Below, piece after piece: positions 35,673 to 44,976 of a stretch of 50,443 nt of DNA; within the stretch, counting starts at the first letter, position 1, and every line of letters starts with the position of its first letter. Both the position numbers and the translations under genes were made by a program. Below the pieces are notes generated by a model that worked only from the letters and a program-made list of their open reading frames with translations, ran no database searches and was not told the origin of the DNA. Source of the DNA: an uncultured Clostridia bacterium (GTDB lineage: Bacteria; Bacillota; Clostridia; TANB77; CAG-508). Where the stretch lies: assembly GCA_944390965.1 (NCBI GenBank), contig CALXRW010000010.1:1-50443 (forward strand), written 5' to 3'.

Positions 35673-35743
35673 GTAAAGTAATTTGTGAAAAATGTAGGGG
35701 CGATTTTAATCGCCCGTTCTTCGAAGAAATAACTTAAAGCAAA
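35673..35743 (+). repeat. Leader repeat, copy B (upstream of the patatin gene)
   Basis: Second copy of the 33160 unit. Here the internal hairpin is perfect (GGGCGAT with ATCGCCC), and AAGTAATTT/AAATAACTT form the outer stem with one mismatch. A further eroded copy seems to precede it at ~35612-35660. Ends 14 bases before the patatin start. Confidence 0.65.
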
Positions 35744-35757
35744 TAAGAGGTGATAAA

Positions 35758-36598
35758 ATGAAGCTTGGATTAGCCTTAGCAGGTGGTGGTGCCAAAGGAG
35801 CAGCACATATTGGAATTTTAAAAGCATTAGAAGAAAATGGAATTACAGTAGATATTATTGGAGGAACATCTTCACGGCAGTATTGTGGCAGCACTATATG
35901 CTATGGGCTATAGACCAAATGAAATGCTCAATCTGTTTCAATACTTTGGAAAATCTATCGTAGATGCCAATCCCATGTATATGTTTTCCAGTATGAGAGA
36001 AAACAAAAGCTTTGAAATTAATGGAATGAGATCAGGAGGAAGTATTGAATATGCATTAAATGAAGCAGCAAAATATAAAAACTTAAAATATTTAGCAGAT
36101 TTAGAAAAATGTATTGTTATTACAACGGTTGACTTACAAACAGGAAAAGAATTTATATTTACAAACACAAAAGAACGTGAAGAAGAAAACTATATAAAAG
36201 AATTTGAAATTGCAAAGGCTGTAAGAGCAAGTAGTTCTTTTCCCATTCTATTTGCACCATTTAAATACAAAGAATATACTTTTGTAGATGGAGGAGTTTT
36301 ATCTAATGTACCAGCAAGTGAGGTAAGAAACGCAGGTGCAGACAAAGTAATAGCAGTCAATTTCTTTGAAGGAAATGTTAAAACAAGAAATAGTATCTAC
36401 AGTATTGTATTAAGAACACTGGACATTATGACAAATCAAATTGCACAAAACAATTTAAAAGAAGCTGATAACACAATCTTAGTCAATACAGGAGAAATCA
36501 AAATCTTACAAATGAATAAAATAAAAGAATGCTATCAGATAGGTTATGAAATAGGACTCCAAAACATTACCAAAATAAAAGATATATTGTCATCATAA
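35758..36598 (+). pseudogene. Patatin-like phospholipase, broken by a one-base insertion
   Basis: Starts [24 protein letters not shown] (oxyanion-hole glycine loop) after GAGGTGAT. After GGTSS the frame is lost to an early stop. The true continuation, [18 protein letters not shown], is one base out of frame: TCA-C-GGC at 35874-35878, so an extra C at 35875 falls between the residues of the GTSSGS nucleophile elbow. The remainder is sound: FVDGGVLSNVPA carries the catalytic Asp, and it ends IKDILSS. Intact length would be ~279 residues, an intracellular lipid acyl hydrolase. Either a pseudogene or a sequence error. Confidence 0.85.
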
Positions 36599-36608
36599 AT
36601 CAATATGA
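36587..36608 (+). repeat. 22-bp direct repeat, left copy
   Basis: Begins TTGTCATCATAAATC and ends AATATGA, overlapping the patatin stop. An identical 22-bp copy lies at 37055-37076; the two bracket the toxin-antitoxin remnant. Confidence 0.75.
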
Positions 36609-36774
36609 TGATGATTATCCATATCCAAGTTGCTTAATATTAGGATATAATACAAATAATAAGATAATACATATAGTATGCGGAGTAAGTGAAGATACTG
36701 TTCATATGATAACAGCATATTATCCTAATATAGATAAATGGGAAGAAGATATGAAAACAAGGAGGGAAAAATAA
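36592..36774 (+). pseudogene. DUF4258-type toxin, N-terminally truncated
   Basis: The frame reads NQYDDDYPYPSCLILGY, then KIIHIVCGVSEDTVHMITAY and YYPNIDKWEEDMKTRREK, the C-terminal half of DUF4258 proteins (RelE-like mRNA interferase fold, usual length ~95). The first ~40 residues are missing; homology begins right at the 22-bp direct repeat. There is no start codon. The stop overlaps the antitoxin start (TAATG), the normal arrangement for this pair. Non-functional as it stands. Confidence 0.8.
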
Positions 36775-37004
36775 TGAATTGTTTTATGTGTAAAGGAAAT
36801 TTAGAAAAAAAGAAAGTAAATTATGTAGTTGATTTGGAAGATACAATCATTATTATTAAAGGAGTTCCAGCAAAAGTATGTACTCAATGTGGAGAACAAT
36901 ACTTTGTTGATGAAACAGCAGAAAACATTGAAAAAATTGTAAATCAATTAAAGCAATCAGCAACAGAAGTAACAATTGTAAATTATAAGGAAAAGGTTGC
37001 ATAA
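36774..37004 (+). CDS. YgiT/MqsA-type zinc-finger antitoxin
   Basis: 76 residues from ATG 36774 with AAGGAGGG upstream. The N-terminal zinc finger has CFMCKG and CTQCGEQYF (CxxC...CxxC), followed by VDETAENIEKIVNQL. It is the normal partner of DUF4258 toxins and usually represses its own operon; the C-terminal DNA-binding helix-turn-helix of full-length MqsA is absent, as in many short YgiT-type antitoxins. The toxin gene is broken, so this is an orphan antitoxin. Confidence 0.85.
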   Translation: MNCFMCKGNLEKKKVNYVVDLEDTIIIIKGVPAKVCTQCGEQYFVDETAENIEKIVNQLKQSATEVTIVNYKEKVA

Positions 37005-37050
37005 CATTAAAAATAAATAATTATTTGATTTTGATTGTGTAAAATAAATG

Positions 37051-37093
37051 CCTGTTGTCATCATAAATCAATATGAGGACAATAGGTATTTTT
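37051..37093 (+). terminator. Intrinsic terminator containing the right 22-bp direct repeat
   Basis: CCTGTTGTC (37051-37059) pairs with GACAATAGG (37078-37086, one G-T), then TATTTTTG. The loop contains most of the direct repeat 37055-37076, suggesting that this terminator was the patatin gene's original one. Confidence 0.7.
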
Positions 37094-37224
37094 GTATAAC
37101 TTATATGAAACTACATAGTTTCGCAACACTAAGTGAAAATAAAACCGACATAAAGCCATATTCACACTTTACGTAAAGTAATCATAACATATAGTAAATA
37201 ATGATCAAGAAAGGGTGAATATGC

Positions 37225-38481
37225 ATGGCAAGTTACATAATAGAAGGCGGCAAGGTGTTAAAAGGAAGCACTTTAGTATCTGGTTCTAAAAATGCATCAC
37301 TTCCTATTATTGCTGCTAGTATTCTAAGTGGAAAAACAACCAAATTATATCATGTTCCAGATATTTATGATATTAAATTTACTTTGGAAATATTAAAAGT
37401 ATTAGGTTGTAAAATTAAGAAGACAAAAGACAAAATTATTATTGACTCAGCAAATATTAAAACACATGAGATACCAGATAAACTAATGAGAGAAATGAGA
37501 TCATCTATTATTTTAGCAGGTGCAATCATAGGTAGATTTAAGAATGCAACGTTTTCTTATCCAGGAGGATGTGATATTGGAAGCAGACCGATTGACCTTC
37601 ATTTAGAAGGATTTCGAAAATTAGGAATAAATATTGAAGAAAATGCTGGATTTATTAAGTGTAGTTGTGATAAAATAGTACCAGCTGAAATTCACTTGGC
37701 TTTTCCAAGCGTGGGGGCAACAGAAAACCTAATGTTAGCTACTGTCTTAGCAGAAGGAGAAACCACAATCATCAATGCTGCAATGGAACCAGAAATTCAA
37801 GATTTGCAGAACATGTTAAATAAGATGGGGGCAAAAATTTCTGGGGCAGGAACCAATGTAATAAAAATAAATGGAGTAAAAGAATTAAAGGATGTCAGCT
37901 ATAATATTATGCCAGATAGAATTGAAGCTGGTACACTTCTTTGTGCTGCAGCAATAACAGGAGGGGAAATTACTTTAGAAAATGTAATTCCAACACATAT
38001 TAATCCTGTTCTGTCAAAACTTTCAGAGTGCGGATGCCAATTAGATATTGGGAAAAATGAGATTAAAATGAAAGCTCCCAAAAAATTATTAGCAACAGAA
38101 ATTAAAACTATGCCATATCCAGGGTTCCCAACAGATATGCAATCTGTTTTTGGGGCAATGCTAACAACAGCAAAAGGTACATCTGTTATTATTGAAAATA
38201 TTTTTGAAAATCGATATAAATATACAGATGAACTAAAACGCATGGGAGCAAAAGTAACAATAGAAGGTAAGATGGCTGTTATTAAAGGAATAAGAAAATT
38301 ATCAGGAGCAGAAGTAAAAGCAACAGATTTAAGAGGAGGAGCAGCGTTAGTAACAGCAGCACTATCTGCACATGGTAAAACAAAAGTAAATCATATTGAA
38401 CATATATTAAGAGGATATGAAAATTTAGATGAGAAATTAAGAAGCTTAGGAGCAAATATACAAAAAGAAGAAGGTGAATAA
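37225..38481 (+). CDS. murA: UDP-N-acetylglucosamine 1-carboxyvinyltransferase MurA
   Basis: 418 residues, full EPSP-synthase fold. SKNASLPIIAASIL near the N-terminus (UDP-sugar binding Lys and Asn), catalytic Cys116 in PGGCDIGSRPIDLH (the fosfomycin-targeted residue, so predicted sensitive type), and DLRGGAALV. Catalyses the first committed step of peptidoglycan synthesis. AAGAAAGGGTG precedes the start. It heads the division cluster, with ftsQ beginning at the next base after its stop. Confidence 0.95.
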   Translation: MASYIIEGGKVLKGSTLVSGSKNASLPIIAASILSGKTTKLYHVPDIYDIKFTLEILKVLGCKIKKTKDKIIIDSANIKTHEIPDKLMREMRSSIILAGAIIGRFKNATFSYPGGCDIGSRPIDLHLEGFRKLGINIEENAGFIKCSCDKIVPAEIHLAFPSVGATENLMLATVLAEGETTIINAAMEPEIQDLQNMLNKMGAKISGAGTNVIKINGVKELKDVSYNIMPDRIEAGTLLCAAAITGGEITLENVIPTHINPVLSKLSECGCQLDIGKNEIKMKAPKKLLATEIKTMPYPGFPTDMQSVFGAMLTTAKGTSVIIENIFENRYKYTDELKRMGAKVTIEGKMAVIKGIRKLSGAEVKATDLRGGAALVTAALSAHGKTKVNHIEHILRGYENLDEKLRSLGANIQKEEGE

Positions 38482-39411
38482 TTGAAAGCAAAAGAGGTAA
38501 ACAGAAGAATTAAAAAGCAAAAAAACAAACAAAAAGAGAACGAAAAGTTCGACTTAGATAATGAAATTGTGATTGGATTAAAAGAAAAAACGAAAAATAA
38601 AAAAAGGGCAGAAAAAAAATCTGCCCCTAAAAAGAAAAAATATAAAAATAAACAAGAGGAAGAACGTGCTAAAAAGAAAAAAAAGAGAATTTTAAAATTA
38701 GTAAAATGGTTAACCATTTTAGGAATACTAGCTGGTACTATTATTTTCTTTCTATTATCACCTTTATTTAATATATTAGAAATTAAAGTAGTGGGAAATC
38801 AAAAAATAACAAGCGAAAAAATCATTAACATGTCTGGAATTATAATAAATGAAAATGCATTTAAAATAGACACGAAACAAGCTATTATTAATATTTTGCA
38901 AGAACCATATATAGAAAAGGTGGAAATAAAAAGAGTTTTGCCAAGTACCATTGAAATTCAAGTAAAAGAAAGACAAGCTACTTTTATGCTAGAATTTGCA
39001 AATGGATATGTATATATTAATAACCAGGGATATATGTTAGAAATTTCAGAAGAAAAATTAGAAATACCAATTATAACAGGTTATATTACGCCAGTAGAAA
39101 ACATTGTACCTGGGAATCGTTTGCAAACAGATGACCTAAAAAAAATGAAAGCAGTATTAAAAATAATGGAAACAGCTAGAAGCAATGAAATTGAAAAAAT
39201 GATTACAAAAATTGATATTAGCAATGACAGAAATTATACTTTAATATTAGAAGGAGAAGGAAAAACAGCATATTTAGGAGATGCTTCCAATATTAATACA
39301 AGAATACAATATTTAAAATTAGTGATAGAAAAAGAACAAGGGAAAAGGGGAGAAGTATTTGTCAATCAAGATGTGAATACAGAAGGAGCTATTTTTAGAG
39401 AAGAGGTTTAG
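38482..39411 (+). CDS. ftsQ: Cell division protein FtsQ/DivIB
   Basis: 309 residues from TTG 38482, directly after the murA stop with GAAGGTG upstream. The N-terminal ~75 residues are very Lys-rich and cytoplasmic, then one membrane helix (LVKWLTILGILAGTIIFFLL), a POTRA domain starting IKVVGNQKITSEKI, and the FtsQ beta domain. Part of the FtsQLB complex that activates septal peptidoglycan synthesis. A GGGCAGA/TCTGCCC hairpin lies inside the coding sequence at 38606-38626. Confidence 0.88.
   Translation: MKAKEVNRRIKKQKNKQKENEKFDLDNEIVIGLKEKTKNKKRAEKKSAPKKKKYKNKQEEERAKKKKKRILKLVKWLTILGILAGTIIFFLLSPLFNILEIKVVGNQKITSEKIINMSGIIINENAFKIDTKQAIINILQEPYIEKVEIKRVLPSTIEIQVKERQATFMLEFANGYVYINNQGYMLEISEEKLEIPIITGYITPVENIVPGNRLQTDDLKKMKAVLKIMETARSNEIEKMITKIDISNDRNYTLILEGEGKTAYLGDASNINTRIQYLKLVIEKEQGKRGEVFVNQDVNTEGAIFREEV
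38606..38626 (-). terminator. Minus-strand terminator-like hairpin inside ftsQ
   Basis: GGGCAGA and TCTGCCC flank seven A residues. Read on the minus strand, a 7-bp stem with T-rich loop is followed by TTTTTTATTTTT, a good intrinsic terminator for antisense transcripts. On the plus strand no T run follows, so ftsQ transcription should pass. Confidence 0.5.
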
Positions 39412-39448
39412 AAAATAGTAAAAATCAGTATAAGAAAGGGAAGATGAC

Positions 39449-40168
39449 ATGAAAAAAAAGCAGAAAATACAAATCTTATTAGGTTGCGTATGTTTAGTAT
39501 TAACTTTTGCTATTTGTATTCAACTCAAAACAATAGAAAATGCCAATAAAGTAGTAGGAAGTTCATTTACTGAAAATGAATTAAGAGATGAAGTATTACG
39601 ATGGAAAGAAAAATATGACAACATGGTAAGAGAAACAGAGAGAACTGAAAAATCATTAGAAGAATACCGTGAAAAAGCAAGTCAGGATAATGCGGTTTCT
39701 GCTAGCATAGAAGAAGAACTAAAATTAGCAAATAATTTATTGGGATTAACAGACTTAAGAGGAAAAGGAGTTATGATTACTCTTCAAGATAAAAAAGCCA
39801 CTGGATTAGAAACTTTAAATGTATCTGATTATCTAGTCCACGCACAAGACTTAGTAGAAATTGTAAATGAATTAAAGAATGCTAATGCAGAAGCTATTAG
39901 TATTAATGGTCAAAGGATTATTAATACAACTGGAATTGTATGTGATGGAACAGTGGTAAGAATTAATGGCCAAAAAGTAGGTGGCCCATATGTTATTCTT
40001 GCTATTGGACAACCAGAGTGGTTAGAAACTTCACTTACTATGCAAGGTGGATTTATACAGAGAATTGAGAATTATGTAGATGCCAAAGTTGAAAAAGTTT
40101 ATGATATTCAAATTCCAAAATATGAAGGCGTATATAATATAGAATATATGACAACTGTGGAAGAATAG
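39449..40168 (+). CDS. DUF881 family protein (YlxW/YlxX type), first copy
   Basis: 239 residues. One N-terminal membrane helix, a coiled-coil linker (~35-95), then the DUF881 domain: LLGLTDLRGKGVMITLQD, LVEIVNELKNANAEAISINGQRI, and GPYVILAIGQPEWLE. These genes sit between ftsQ and ftsZ in many Firmicutes and are linked to division or the cell envelope; biochemical role unknown. ATG preceded by AGAAAGGGAAG. Confidence 0.85.
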   Translation: MKKKQKIQILLGCVCLVLTFAICIQLKTIENANKVVGSSFTENELRDEVLRWKEKYDNMVRETERTEKSLEEYREKASQDNAVSASIEEELKLANNLLGLTDLRGKGVMITLQDKKATGLETLNVSDYLVHAQDLVEIVNELKNANAEAISINGQRIINTTGIVCDGTVVRINGQKVGGPYVILAIGQPEWLETSLTMQGGFIQRIENYVDAKVEKVYDIQIPKYEGVYNIEYMTTVEE

Positions 40169-40178
40169 GAGGTAAAAC

Positions 40179-40886
40179 GTGAAAAACAAAGGTAAGATGA
40201 TTATGATTATTACAATCGGAATCATGTGTGTAATTTTAACTACTGTTATGTTCATGCAATTTAAAGTAGTAGAAGAGACAGACATTACCTCTATAGAAAC
40301 AATGAGAGAAGCAGAATTAAGAACGGAAATTGCTTCATGGAAAACAAAGTATGAGGAAATGAATAAAAAATATACAGAAACAGTAACAACCATAAATGAG
40401 TATAAAGAAAAAGAACAAAATGATCAAGAATCTACAGAATTGTTGCAAAAAGAACTAGAAAAAGCTAATCTATTATTAGGGAAAACAGACGTAACAGGAA
40501 AAGGAATTGTTGTTACATTAACAGATAATGAATATAAAGACATCGAAGCATATGACTTAATTCAGTTAATAAATGAACTTCGACTTGCAGGAGCAGAAGC
40601 GATATCTGTTAATGATGAGAGAATTGTTGCAACATCCGATATTGCTTATATTAACAATACATTGATTGTTATTAATGGCAAGAAAATGAGTTCACCATAT
40701 GTAGTGAAAGCAATAGGAGATCAAAGCTATTTAGAAAGTGGATTAACAACAAAAGATACAGGATATATAGATGTTTATATTAAAGGTAATAAAAAAACAG
40801 CTACCATAGAAAGACAAAATGAGATTCAAATATTAAAATATGATGGTGAAATGAGTTTAAAATATGCAGAGGAGGTAAAAGAATGA
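40179..40886 (+). CDS. DUF881 family protein, second copy
   Basis: 235 residues, GTG start with AGGAGG at 40167-40172. Same layout as the preceding gene (membrane helix, coiled coil, DUF881 with LLGKTDVTGKGIVVTL and LINELRLAGAEAISVN), so a tandem duplication that has diverged. Overlaps sbp by 4 bases (ATGA). Confidence 0.85.
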   Translation: MKNKGKMIMIITIGIMCVILTTVMFMQFKVVEETDITSIETMREAELRTEIASWKTKYEEMNKKYTETVTTINEYKEKEQNDQESTELLQKELEKANLLLGKTDVTGKGIVVTLTDNEYKDIEAYDLIQLINELRLAGAEAISVNDERIVATSDIAYINNTLIVINGKKMSSPYVVKAIGDQSYLESGLTTKDTGYIDVYIKGNKKTATIERQNEIQILKYDGEMSLKYAEEVKE

Positions 40887-41260
40887 TTTTTATTGCAATA
40901 TTAATTGGATGTATCATAGGAGCATTATTGGGAATGGTGGCACCTGTTATACCTTATACATATTCAGGATATTTAGCAATTGGCATTATTGCTGCAATAG
41001 ATTCTGTATTTGGTGGGATAACTGCTGTTATGAAAGGAAACTTTGACCTAAAAATATTTGTATCAGGCTTCTTTGGAAATGCCATTTTATCTATATTACT
41101 TACATTTTTAGGCGAAAAGTTAAATGTGGATATTTACCTAGCAGCTATCATAGTCTTTGTAGGAAGAATGTTTACTAACTTATCTATTATTCGTAGGCAT
41201 TATTTGGAAAAATGGAATCAAAAAAAATCAGAAACAAAGAAAAAAGAAATAAAAGCTTAG
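40883..41260 (+). CDS. sbp: Small basic protein Sbp (DUF1290)
   Basis: 125 residues with three membrane segments: IAILIGCIIGALLGMVAPVI, a second after DSVFGGITAVMKG, and FFGNAILSILLTFLG, plus a basic tail (KWNQKKSETKKKEIKA). The DUF1290 family follows DUF881 genes in the ftsQ-ftsZ interval. Function unknown. A 13-bp hairpin follows. Confidence 0.82.
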   Translation: MIFIAILIGCIIGALLGMVAPVIPYTYSGYLAIGIIAAIDSVFGGITAVMKGNFDLKIFVSGFFGNAILSILLTFLGEKLNVDIYLAAIIVFVGRMFTNLSIIRRHYLEKWNQKKSETKKKEIKA

Positions 41261-41261
41261 T

Positions 41262-41292
41262 AATTATCCCTCGGTATAGCCGAGGGATAATT
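41262..41292 (+). terminator. Strong hairpin after sbp
   Basis: AATTATCCCTCGG (41262-41274) pairs perfectly with CCGAGGGATAATT (41280-41292), loop TATAG, followed by AATTTC rather than a clean T run. Probably ends the murA-sbp transcript. A further inverted repeat CTATTCA/TGAATAG lies at 41342-41369. Confidence 0.7.
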
Positions 41293-41433
41293 AATTTCTC
41301 AAAAACGTGATAATAGATAATGGCAAGACGACCCAAAATGACTATTCATGCTGGTAAAAGACTGAATAGCAAATATCCCTAAAACAAATATTACATTTAT
41401 TACAAAAATATTACAAAAATATTACAAATTCTA

Positions 41434-41462
41434 TTGACTTTTTTCTAAAAATAATATATTCT
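41434..41462 (+). promoter_or_regulatory. ftsA/ftsZ promoter
   Basis: TTGACT (41434-41439), 17-base spacer, TATTCT (41457-41462). Immediately upstream, ATATTACAAA recurs three times (about 41388-41428), a possible regulator binding array. Confidence 0.6.
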
Positions 41463-41502
41463 TTACAAAGAAAATAATCAATAAAAAAATGGAGGAATAA
41501 AC

Positions 41503-42732
41503 TTGGCAGTAGGAGATATAATTGTAGGCATTGACTTAGGTACATCAAAGGTTAGAACAGTTGTTGGCGAAGTAAATAACTTTAATCAAATTGAAGTTAT
41601 TTGTAATACGGAAGCAAAATGCGAAGGCATCAAAAAAGCAAAATTAATTCATCCAGAAGAAATTGCCTCCGCAATTTCAGCCACAATAAAAGAAGCAGAA
41701 GAAACAGCAAGTTTAAAAATTAATTCTGCTTATGTAACAATACCTGGTAAGTATGTAACTATCGTGCAAAATAGTATTACAAAAGAAACAAAAGATAAAT
41801 ATGCAGGCATATCTACAAAAGATGTTTCCTCAGCTATACTTCAAGTAAAGGATATTGAGCTCCCAGATGATAAAATATTAATAGATATTGTTCCTGATAA
41901 ATTTATTTTAGATAATGGGAAAATGGTGGATGACCCAGTTGGAAGTTTAAGTGCTACTTTTACACTAAAAGCACAAATTATTTTAGCAGATAAAGAATAT
42001 GTAAAAGAACTATCATCCATTTTCAAAAGAGCATCAATTGAAATTGACGGACTCGTTCCTGTTACACTAGCGGAAAGAAATTTAGTACTAGACACCAACG
42101 AATTAACAGATAATGTTTTATTATTAGACATTGGAGCAGGGAATACAGATATTGGTGTTTTTGAAGGTTCTAGTTTTATTTATACGAATACGATTTTATT
42201 AGGAGGGAACCATATTTCAAATGATATTTCAGTTCTTCTAAATATTTCTTTAGAAGAAGCAGAAAGATTAAAAAGACAATATGGATTAGCTTTAAAGTCA
42301 TTTATTGATAATGATAATAATATTGTGCTAAATACTTATAAAGGAGAAGGAAGAAGTAAATCTATTAAAAGTTCAGAATTAATTGAAATTATTGAGGCAA
42401 GAATAGAGGAAATCTTCTCACTAGTAAATAAAGATATTACAAGTCAAGGAATTAAGACTAAAATAAACAATGTAATTTTAACAGGACAAGGAATTACAAA
42501 CATTAACAAAAGCGACGTAGCGGGAAAAATTATATTAAATATACCTGTAAAAATTGCAACAGGAAGACTTATTAGCACAATACATACAGACTATAGAACA
42601 GCTTATGCTGTTGTAAGATATGTAGCAGCAAAACCATTTGCAAGGACAGTATCTAGTAGTATAGATACTAAGTCTGATAAAAATATTTTAGGTAATCTAA
42701 TAGAAAGAATTAAAGATTTTTTCTATAGTTAA
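41503..42732 (+). CDS. ftsA: Cell division protein FtsA
   Basis: 409 residues from TTG 41503 (GGAGGA at 41492-41497). Actin-like ATPase: phosphate-1 loop VGIDLGTSKVR, SHS2/1C domain, phosphate-2 LLLDIGAGNTDI, adenosine motif VILTGQGITNI, and the C-terminal amphipathic membrane-targeting helix LGNLIERIKDFF. Tethers FtsZ to the membrane and recruits division proteins. Followed by ftsZ 76 bases later. Confidence 0.93.
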   Translation: MAVGDIIVGIDLGTSKVRTVVGEVNNFNQIEVICNTEAKCEGIKKAKLIHPEEIASAISATIKEAEETASLKINSAYVTIPGKYVTIVQNSITKETKDKYAGISTKDVSSAILQVKDIELPDDKILIDIVPDKFILDNGKMVDDPVGSLSATFTLKAQIILADKEYVKELSSIFKRASIEIDGLVPVTLAERNLVLDTNELTDNVLLLDIGAGNTDIGVFEGSSFIYTNTILLGGNHISNDISVLLNISLEEAERLKRQYGLALKSFIDNDNNIVLNTYKGEGRSKSIKSSELIEIIEARIEEIFSLVNKDITSQGIKTKINNVILTGQGITNINKSDVAGKIILNIPVKIATGRLISTIHTDYRTAYAVVRYVAAKPFARTVSSSIDTKSDKNILGNLIERIKDFFYS

Positions 42733-42808
42733 AATTAATGTTAAAAATAAGTAGGAAAAAGACAAATTCTACTTCTAATTTCAAAATAAATAAGGAGGAA
42801 CAAATTAT

Positions 42809-43924
42809 ATGTTAGACTATGATGATCCAAACAATAATTTTATGATGGATGGCTCAGCAACCATTAAAGTAATTGGTGTTGGAGGAGCAGGTAATAATGC
42901 TGTAAACAGAATGATAGATTCTGGCATTAAAAATGTGGAATTTATTGCAATCAATACAGATAGACAAGCACTTCAGCTATCAAAAGCACCTACTAGAATT
43001 CAAGTAGGAGAAAAAATAACCAGAGGATTAGGTGCTGGTGCAAATCCAGATATTGGTGCACAAGCAGCAGAAGAAAGCAAAGCAGAAATCACAGAAAGCC
43101 TAAAAGGAGCTGACATGGTATTTGTTACCGCCGGAATGGGTGGAGGAACTGGTACTGGAGGAGCACCTATTGTTGCACAAACAGCAAAAGAAATGGGAAT
43201 TTTAACAATTGGAGTTGTAACAAAACCATTTACTTTTGAAGGGAAGAAAAGACTTGCTCAAGCAGAAAGAGGAATCGAAAATTTAAAAGGTAAAGTAGAT
43301 ACACTTGTAGTAATCCCTAATGATAAATTATTACAAGTAATTGATAGAAAAACATCAATCATAGAAGCTTTTAGAATGGCAGATGATATATTAAGACAAG
43401 GTGTACAAGGTATATCAGACTTGATTGCAGTACCTGGATTAATTAACCTAGATTTTGCAGATGTAAAAACAATTATGCTAAACAAGGGAATGGCACATAT
43501 GGGAATAGGTAGAGCAAGTGGTGAAAATAGAGCAGAAGATGCTGCAAAACAAGCTATTCAAAGCCCATTGTTAGAAACTTCAATTGAAGGTGCAAGTGGT
43601 GTTATCATCAATATTACTGGTGGAAGTGATGTAGGATTACACGAAGCTAATATTGCTGCAGAACTAATTCAAAGAAGTGCTGATCCAGAGGCCAATATTA
43701 TATTTGGTACAGTAACAGATGATACAATAGAAGATGAATTAGTTATTACTGTTATTGCTACAGGATTTGAAAAAAATGATGAAAATCAAAATACTAATGT
43801 AGATAATTTAGTAAATAGAACTTGGGATAAAAAAATAAATTCTATATCAAGTGTACAAGATAACAATAATAATCAAAATGATTTAGATATTCCTCCATTT
43901 TTAAGAAAAAAAGGAATGAAGTAG
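42809..43924 (+). CDS. ftsZ: Cell division GTPase FtsZ
   Basis: 371 residues. [17 protein letters not shown] at the start, tubulin signature GGGTGTG at 111-117, the synergy-loop region NLDFADVK, and a short disordered linker ending in the FtsA/SepF-binding tail [12 protein letters not shown]. Forms the Z-ring. Strong AAGGAGG before the ATG and an intrinsic terminator after the stop. Confidence 0.97.
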   Translation: MLDYDDPNNNFMMDGSATIKVIGVGGAGNNAVNRMIDSGIKNVEFIAINTDRQALQLSKAPTRIQVGEKITRGLGAGANPDIGAQAAEESKAEITESLKGADMVFVTAGMGGGTGTGGAPIVAQTAKEMGILTIGVVTKPFTFEGKKRLAQAERGIENLKGKVDTLVVIPNDKLLQVIDRKTSIIEAFRMADDILRQGVQGISDLIAVPGLINLDFADVKTIMLNKGMAHMGIGRASGENRAEDAAKQAIQSPLLETSIEGASGVIINITGGSDVGLHEANIAAELIQRSADPEANIIFGTVTDDTIEDELVITVIATGFEKNDENQNTNVDNLVNRTWDKKINSISSVQDNNNNQNDLDIPPFLRKKGMK

Positions 43925-43950
43925 AAATAACAAAAAAATAATCAAAACAA

Positions 43951-43989
43951 AAAAGAAATCATCCATTTTTGTAGATGATTTCTTTTTTT
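43951..43989 (+). terminator. ftsZ terminator
   Basis: AAAAGAAATCATC pairs with GATGATTTCTTTT (stem arms 43951-43963 and 43974-43986), continuing into seven Ts. Confidence 0.85.
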
Positions 43990-44001
43990 CGCCACTAAGA
44001 A

Positions 44002-44034
44002 ATGACATAAAAATAAAAACAAAAAGAATATAAT
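44002..44034 (+). promoter_or_regulatory. Possible spoIIGA promoter with long spacer
   Basis: ATGACA (44002-44007), 21-base spacer, TATAAT (44029-44034). In Bacillus subtilis spoIIG the -35 and -10 are also too far apart (22 bp) and need Spo0A-P. The similarity is suggestive; no clear 0A box was recognised. Confidence 0.35.
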
Positions 44035-44064
44035 AAGAAAAAACAAAATAGTAAAAGGTGAGCC

Positions 44065-44976
44065 ATGACAATATATGTGGATATAGTATTGTTAGAAAAT
44101 TTTTTAATGAATTATATCATTTTGTTTACAACAGGAATGATAGCAAGAACAAAAACCAGTACCATAAAGCTTATTTTTTCAGGAGGAGTTGGAGGTATTT
44201 ATGCTGTAATCTCATTTATGAACATACTAGAAATATATTCCAGTATCACCTTAAAAATTTTACTTTCTGTTGTTATGATATATATTGCCTTTAAACCAAA
44301 CAAAATAAAAACATTATGCAAACAGTTAGTCTTATTTTATTTAGTATCTTTTGCTTTTGGAGGAACAGCGTTTGCACTATTATATTTTGTAAGGCCACAG
44401 GACATATTAATGAAAAACGGCTTATTCATTGGAACATATCCTCTAAAAATTGCTTTTTTAGGTGCAATAGTAGGATTTATTATATTACAGACAGCGCTAA
44501 AAAGTATTAAAACCAGATTTCATAAAAAAGATATGTTTTGTGAAATTGAGATTGAAATAGAAGGCAATACACAAAAAGCAATTGCAATGATTGATACAGG
44601 TAATTTATTAAAAGAACCCATAACAGGGATGCCTGTAATCGTAGTGGAACAAGAAAAAATGGAAAAGCTAATTCCAGAAATGATTCATCACGCAGAAGAA
44701 ATTATACAGGGGAATACCCAAATGCTTAAGGACAGCGAGATAACTAGATTACGCGTTATTCCCTTTCAATCTCTAGGAAAAGAGAATGGGCTATTACTAG
44801 GAATAAAACCAGATCGTATCTTTATTAGACTTGAAGAGGAAGAAAAACAAGAAAAAGAAGCGATGATAGGACTTTATCCCAAAAAGCTTACCAAAAATGG
44901 AGCATATCAAGCTTTAATGGGATTAGAGTTGCTAGAAAGGAGAACAAATGAACATATTGCAGATGTTAAAGTATAG
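44065..44976 (+). CDS. spoIIGA: Sigma-E processing peptidase SpoIIGA
   Basis: 303 residues. Five N-terminal membrane helices (first [15 protein letters not shown]), then an aspartic-protease domain with the active-site D177 in AMIDTGN. Removes the pro-sequence of sigma-E at the sporulation septum after the SpoIIR signal. AAAGGTGAG precedes the start. The sigE start lies inside its last codons, the conserved spoIIG arrangement. Confidence 0.93.
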   Translation: MTIYVDIVLLENFLMNYIILFTTGMIARTKTSTIKLIFSGGVGGIYAVISFMNILEIYSSITLKILLSVVMIYIAFKPNKIKTLCKQLVLFYLVSFAFGGTAFALLYFVRPQDILMKNGLFIGTYPLKIAFLGAIVGFIILQTALKSIKTRFHKKDMFCEIEIEIEGNTQKAIAMIDTGNLLKEPITGMPVIVVEQEKMEKLIPEMIHHAEEIIQGNTQMLKDSEITRLRVIPFQSLGKENGLLLGIKPDRIFIRLEEEEKQEKEAMIGLYPKKLTKNGAYQALMGLELLERRTNEHIADVKV

